Source of the DNA: Sva-07 sp963747375
GTDB taxonomy: Bacteria; Actinomycetota; Acidimicrobiia; Acidimicrobiales; Ilumatobacteraceae
NCBI GenBank assembly: GCA_963747375.1
Contig: CAVVFL010000011.1
Span: forward strand, 124,001 to 188,000
Direction: 5' to 3'
Length of the DNA: 64,000 nucleotides
The notes below the pieces were generated by a model. The model searched no databases, had not been told where the DNA came from, and saw nothing but the letters and a program-made list of their open reading frames with translations. Below, piece by piece: positions 62,455-64,000 of the stretch. Made by a program: the position numbers and the translations under genes. Every line of letters begins with the position of its first letter. Positions within the stretch are counted from its first letter, which is position 1.

Positions 62455-62467
62455 TACCTTCCTCGGC
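62455..62467 (+). promoter_or_regulatory. Leaderless -10 element of the plsC-like gene
   Basis: TACCTT (62455-62460) lies 7 nt before ATG 62468, which decides the start among several in-frame codons. Confidence 0.55.
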
Positions 62468-63223
62468 ATGAAGTCGACGATTGCTCGGACCATCTTCTCG
62501 ATCTGGAGCTGGTTCGTGCTCGGGGTGGTCGTGATCCTCTGGACACCGATGGTGGCCGTGGTCCGACTCGTCACGATGCCGTTCGACAAGGGCGCCTATG
62601 CCGCGGGCTACCTGTTCCGCAAGCTCACCGTGGTGCACGAGAAGCTCACACCGCTCTGGAAGTTCCACACGTCGGGCAACCTCCCCACCGACATGCGACT
62701 GCCCTATGTGGTCGTCTCCAACCACGAGAGCTTCGTCGACATCCTGCTGATCTCGCACCTGCCGACCGAGATGAAGTGGATGTCGAAGCGCGAAATCCTG
62801 CGCATCCCGCTCGTGGGATGGATGATGAAGCTGGCGCGCGACATCCCGCTCGAACGCGGCGACGCCGCATCGATCGCCAAGGCCCTCGAGGCATCACGCG
62901 AACGGCTGAACTCGAAGGTCTCGGTGATGATCTTCCCGGAGGGCACCCGTTCGAAGACCGGCGAACTCCGACCGTTCAAGACCGGCGCCTTCCGCCTCGC
63001 GATCGAAGCTCAGGTGCCCGTCCTGCCCCTCGCCGTGTACGGCACCCGCGATGCGCTCCGCAAGCACGACTGGCGGCTGGGATACGCGAAGGCCGAAGTC
63101 CGCGTGCTCGATCCGATCAGCACCGAGGGCCTGACGATGGACGACGTCGCGGCCCTGAGCGATCGCGTTCGTGACGCGATCATCGCCGGACGCGACGACC
63201 TCCGGCGCGAGTTCGGCGACTGA
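62468..63223 (+). CDS. 1-acyl-sn-glycerol-3-phosphate acyltransferase (PlsC family)
   Basis: Membrane-bound acyltransferase, 251 residues, making phosphatidic acid or acylating a related lipid. One or two N-terminal membrane segments (SIWSWFVLGVVVILWTPMVA) precede the HX4D motif VVVSNHESFVDILLI (His86, Asp91), the block WMSKREILRIPLVGWMMKLA with FXXR-like Arg, FPEGTRSKTGELRPFKTGAF (acceptor-binding EGTRS) and the VPVLPLAVYGTRD end. The start was placed by the leaderless promoter. It follows the glycosyltransferase run but is a separate unit. Confidence 0.92.
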   Translation: MKSTIARTIFSIWSWFVLGVVVILWTPMVAVVRLVTMPFDKGAYAAGYLFRKLTVVHEKLTPLWKFHTSGNLPTDMRLPYVVVSNHESFVDILLISHLPTEMKWMSKREILRIPLVGWMMKLARDIPLERGDAASIAKALEASRERLNSKVSVMIFPEGTRSKTGELRPFKTGAFRLAIEAQVPVLPLAVYGTRDALRKHDWRLGYAKAEVRVLDPISTEGLTMDDVAALSDRVRDAIIAGRDDLRREFGD

Positions 63224-63285
63224 GTCGCCAGTGCCTCTCCAGGCTCCACTCCGGCTGATCGCAGCGGCACGACCGATCGGTGCCC

Positions 63286-64000
63286 ATGGCGCTGCTCGTG
63301 TCGATCGCCACGAGCACCGCCGTGTTCGCGGCGACGCCGTTCCTGCTCCCCGCGATCGCCGATGAGTTCGACGTCGCGGTGGGCACTGCCGGGCTCACAT
63401 CGACGGCACAACTCGGCGGGTTCGTCGTCGCATCGTGGATCGGCGGCCGCTTCCTGCGACCCGTCCGCAGGGTCTTCATCGTCGGCACCGCTGCTCGGCG
63501 TCGTCGCCAACCTCGGTTCCGCCGTGGCACCGACGTTCGAAGTGTTCACATCGCTGCGGGTACTCAGTGGGCTGTCGCTCGGCCTCGCCGCATGGATCGC
63601 CTGGCAAGCGGCGTTCGGCGACGAGGACAAGATCGGCGACGTGGCCGTCGTGGGTCCGCTCGTGGGCGTCGTCGCGGCTCCCCTCGTCACGCTCCTGCTC
63701 CACTCCGCGGGCATGCGGTGGTTGTTCGTGATCCTCGCAGCGGTCACCGCGCTCCCCCTGCTGTTCACACGCCAGGTTCCCTTGGTCGATCGGCTTCGCC
63801 CTCACCGCACCCGCCACGCCGCCACCCGGGCCGCGAAGGCCATCCTCGTCGCGATGTGCGCGCTCACGCTCGGCGGGTCCTCGGTGTTCATCTACGCAGC
63901 GGCGATCGGCGAGGACCTCGACGGGCTGTCACCGCTGACCGTGTCATTGCTCTTCAGCGGCAACGCGCTCGCGTCGATTCCGGCGGCACGATGGACCGGA
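63286..64000 (+). CDS. Major facilitator superfamily transporter, frameshifted and cut by the window end
   Basis: Multi-helix membrane protein. Frame one gives the first helices (LLVSIATSTAVFAATPFLLP, TAQLGGFVVASWIGGRFLRP with the Gly/Arg loop typical of MFS helix 2-3). A +1 shift at 63478-63492 joins it to APLLGVVANLGSAVAPTFEV, LRVLSGLSLGLAAWIAWQAA, VVGPLVGVVAAPLVTLLLHS and GMRWLFVILAAVTALPLLFT. The C-terminal half starts at FIYAAAIGEDLDGLSPLTVS and is open at the last base. Substrate unknown. ATG 63286 is the first good start; GTG 63280 is also possible. Confidence 0.78.
   Translation, partial: MALLVSIATSTAVFAATPFLLPAIADEFDVAVGTAGLTSTAQLGGFVVASWIGGRFLRPVRRVFIVGTAARRRRQPRFRRGTDVRSVHIAAGTQWAVARPRRMDRLASGVRRRGQDRRRGRRGSARGRRRGSPRHAPAPLRGHAVVVRDPRSGHRAPPAVHTPGSLGRSASPSPHPPRRHPGREGHPRRDVRAHARRVLGVHLRSGDRRGPRRAVTADRVIALQRQRARVDSGGTMDR

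Noticed and set aside
2271..63492. Programmed +1 frameshifting, as in Euplotes or prfB, as the cause of the frame changes
   Set aside because: The sites share no slippery sequence, stop codon or downstream structure, and galM alone would need four events. Several sites also lie close to GATC, but abcF, sortase, galM 2-4 and the MFS gene do not, so a link to that motif was dropped.

Overview
The window is 64 kb of high-GC, densely coded DNA from an actinobacterium. I infer the class Acidimicrobiia (an Ilumatobacter-like lineage). Actinobacterial markers are a WhiB regulator facing a PdtaS-type kinase, DUF3107, the phosphomutase/DUF3090/SCO1664 trio, class E sortases, the exonuclease/polymerase fusion and a HelD ATPase. 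A complete System I cytochrome c maturation operon sets it apart from most actinobacteria, which use System II. No rRNA, tRNA, CRISPR array, prophage or insertion sequence was seen; this reads as core chromosome.

Layout. 0-9.3 kb: a nuclease-like fragment, an acyl-CoA dehydrogenase with a palindromic operator, amtB-glnB, an F420-type iron-sulfur flavoprotein, a family 5 uracil-DNA glycosylase, and the phosphomutase-DUF3090-SCO1664 run. 9.3-18 kb: etfBA, lipid kinase, glycerophosphodiesterase, whiB/pdtaS, paired ArsA ATPases with DUF3107, and a DJ-1/PfpI protein. 18-23.5 kb: a SufR-like regulator divergent from the Fe-S carrier Mrp, a zincin, and a DNA polymerase/exonuclease. 23.5-30.4 kb: ccmABCDEFGHI on the minus strand. 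30.4-39.8 kb: sortase, enoyl-CoA hydratase, TetR, CASTOR-type channel protein, glutamate decarboxylase, DedA, ClC. 39.8-52 kb: Lhr helicase, a PCuAC copper chaperone, ABC-F, a superfamily 2 helicase, DtxR, HelD. 52-57.8 kb: hemE-hemH-hemY, a second sortase and lnt as one overlapping run. 57.9-64 kb: dtd, then galM, a family 4 glycosyltransferase, a methyltransferase and a terpene-cyclase-fold protein, followed by PlsC and an MFS transporter cut by the window end.

Functional links. The ccm genes and the haem genes together supply c-type cytochromes. EtfAB accepts electrons from acyl-CoA dehydrogenases such as the one at the left. AmtB and the PII protein form the usual ammonium-sensing pair. 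The SufR-like regulator next to Mrp points to Fe-S homeostasis. The galM-glycosyltransferase-methyltransferase-cyclase run looks like an uncharacterised glycoconjugate pathway, and its promoter carries the same GTTACC-N4-GGTAAC palindrome that overlaps the tetR promoter 26 kb away.

Two cautions and one pattern. At least twelve conserved genes are broken by single-base frameshifts, nearly all of them one extra base, which looks like an insertion-biased sequence error rather than gene decay. Many start codons lie 6-8 nt after a TANNNT box, indicating leaderless mRNAs, and this was used to choose starts. The intergenic gaps hold several families of long palindromes, some of which lie upstream of both flanking genes and so cannot simply be terminators.
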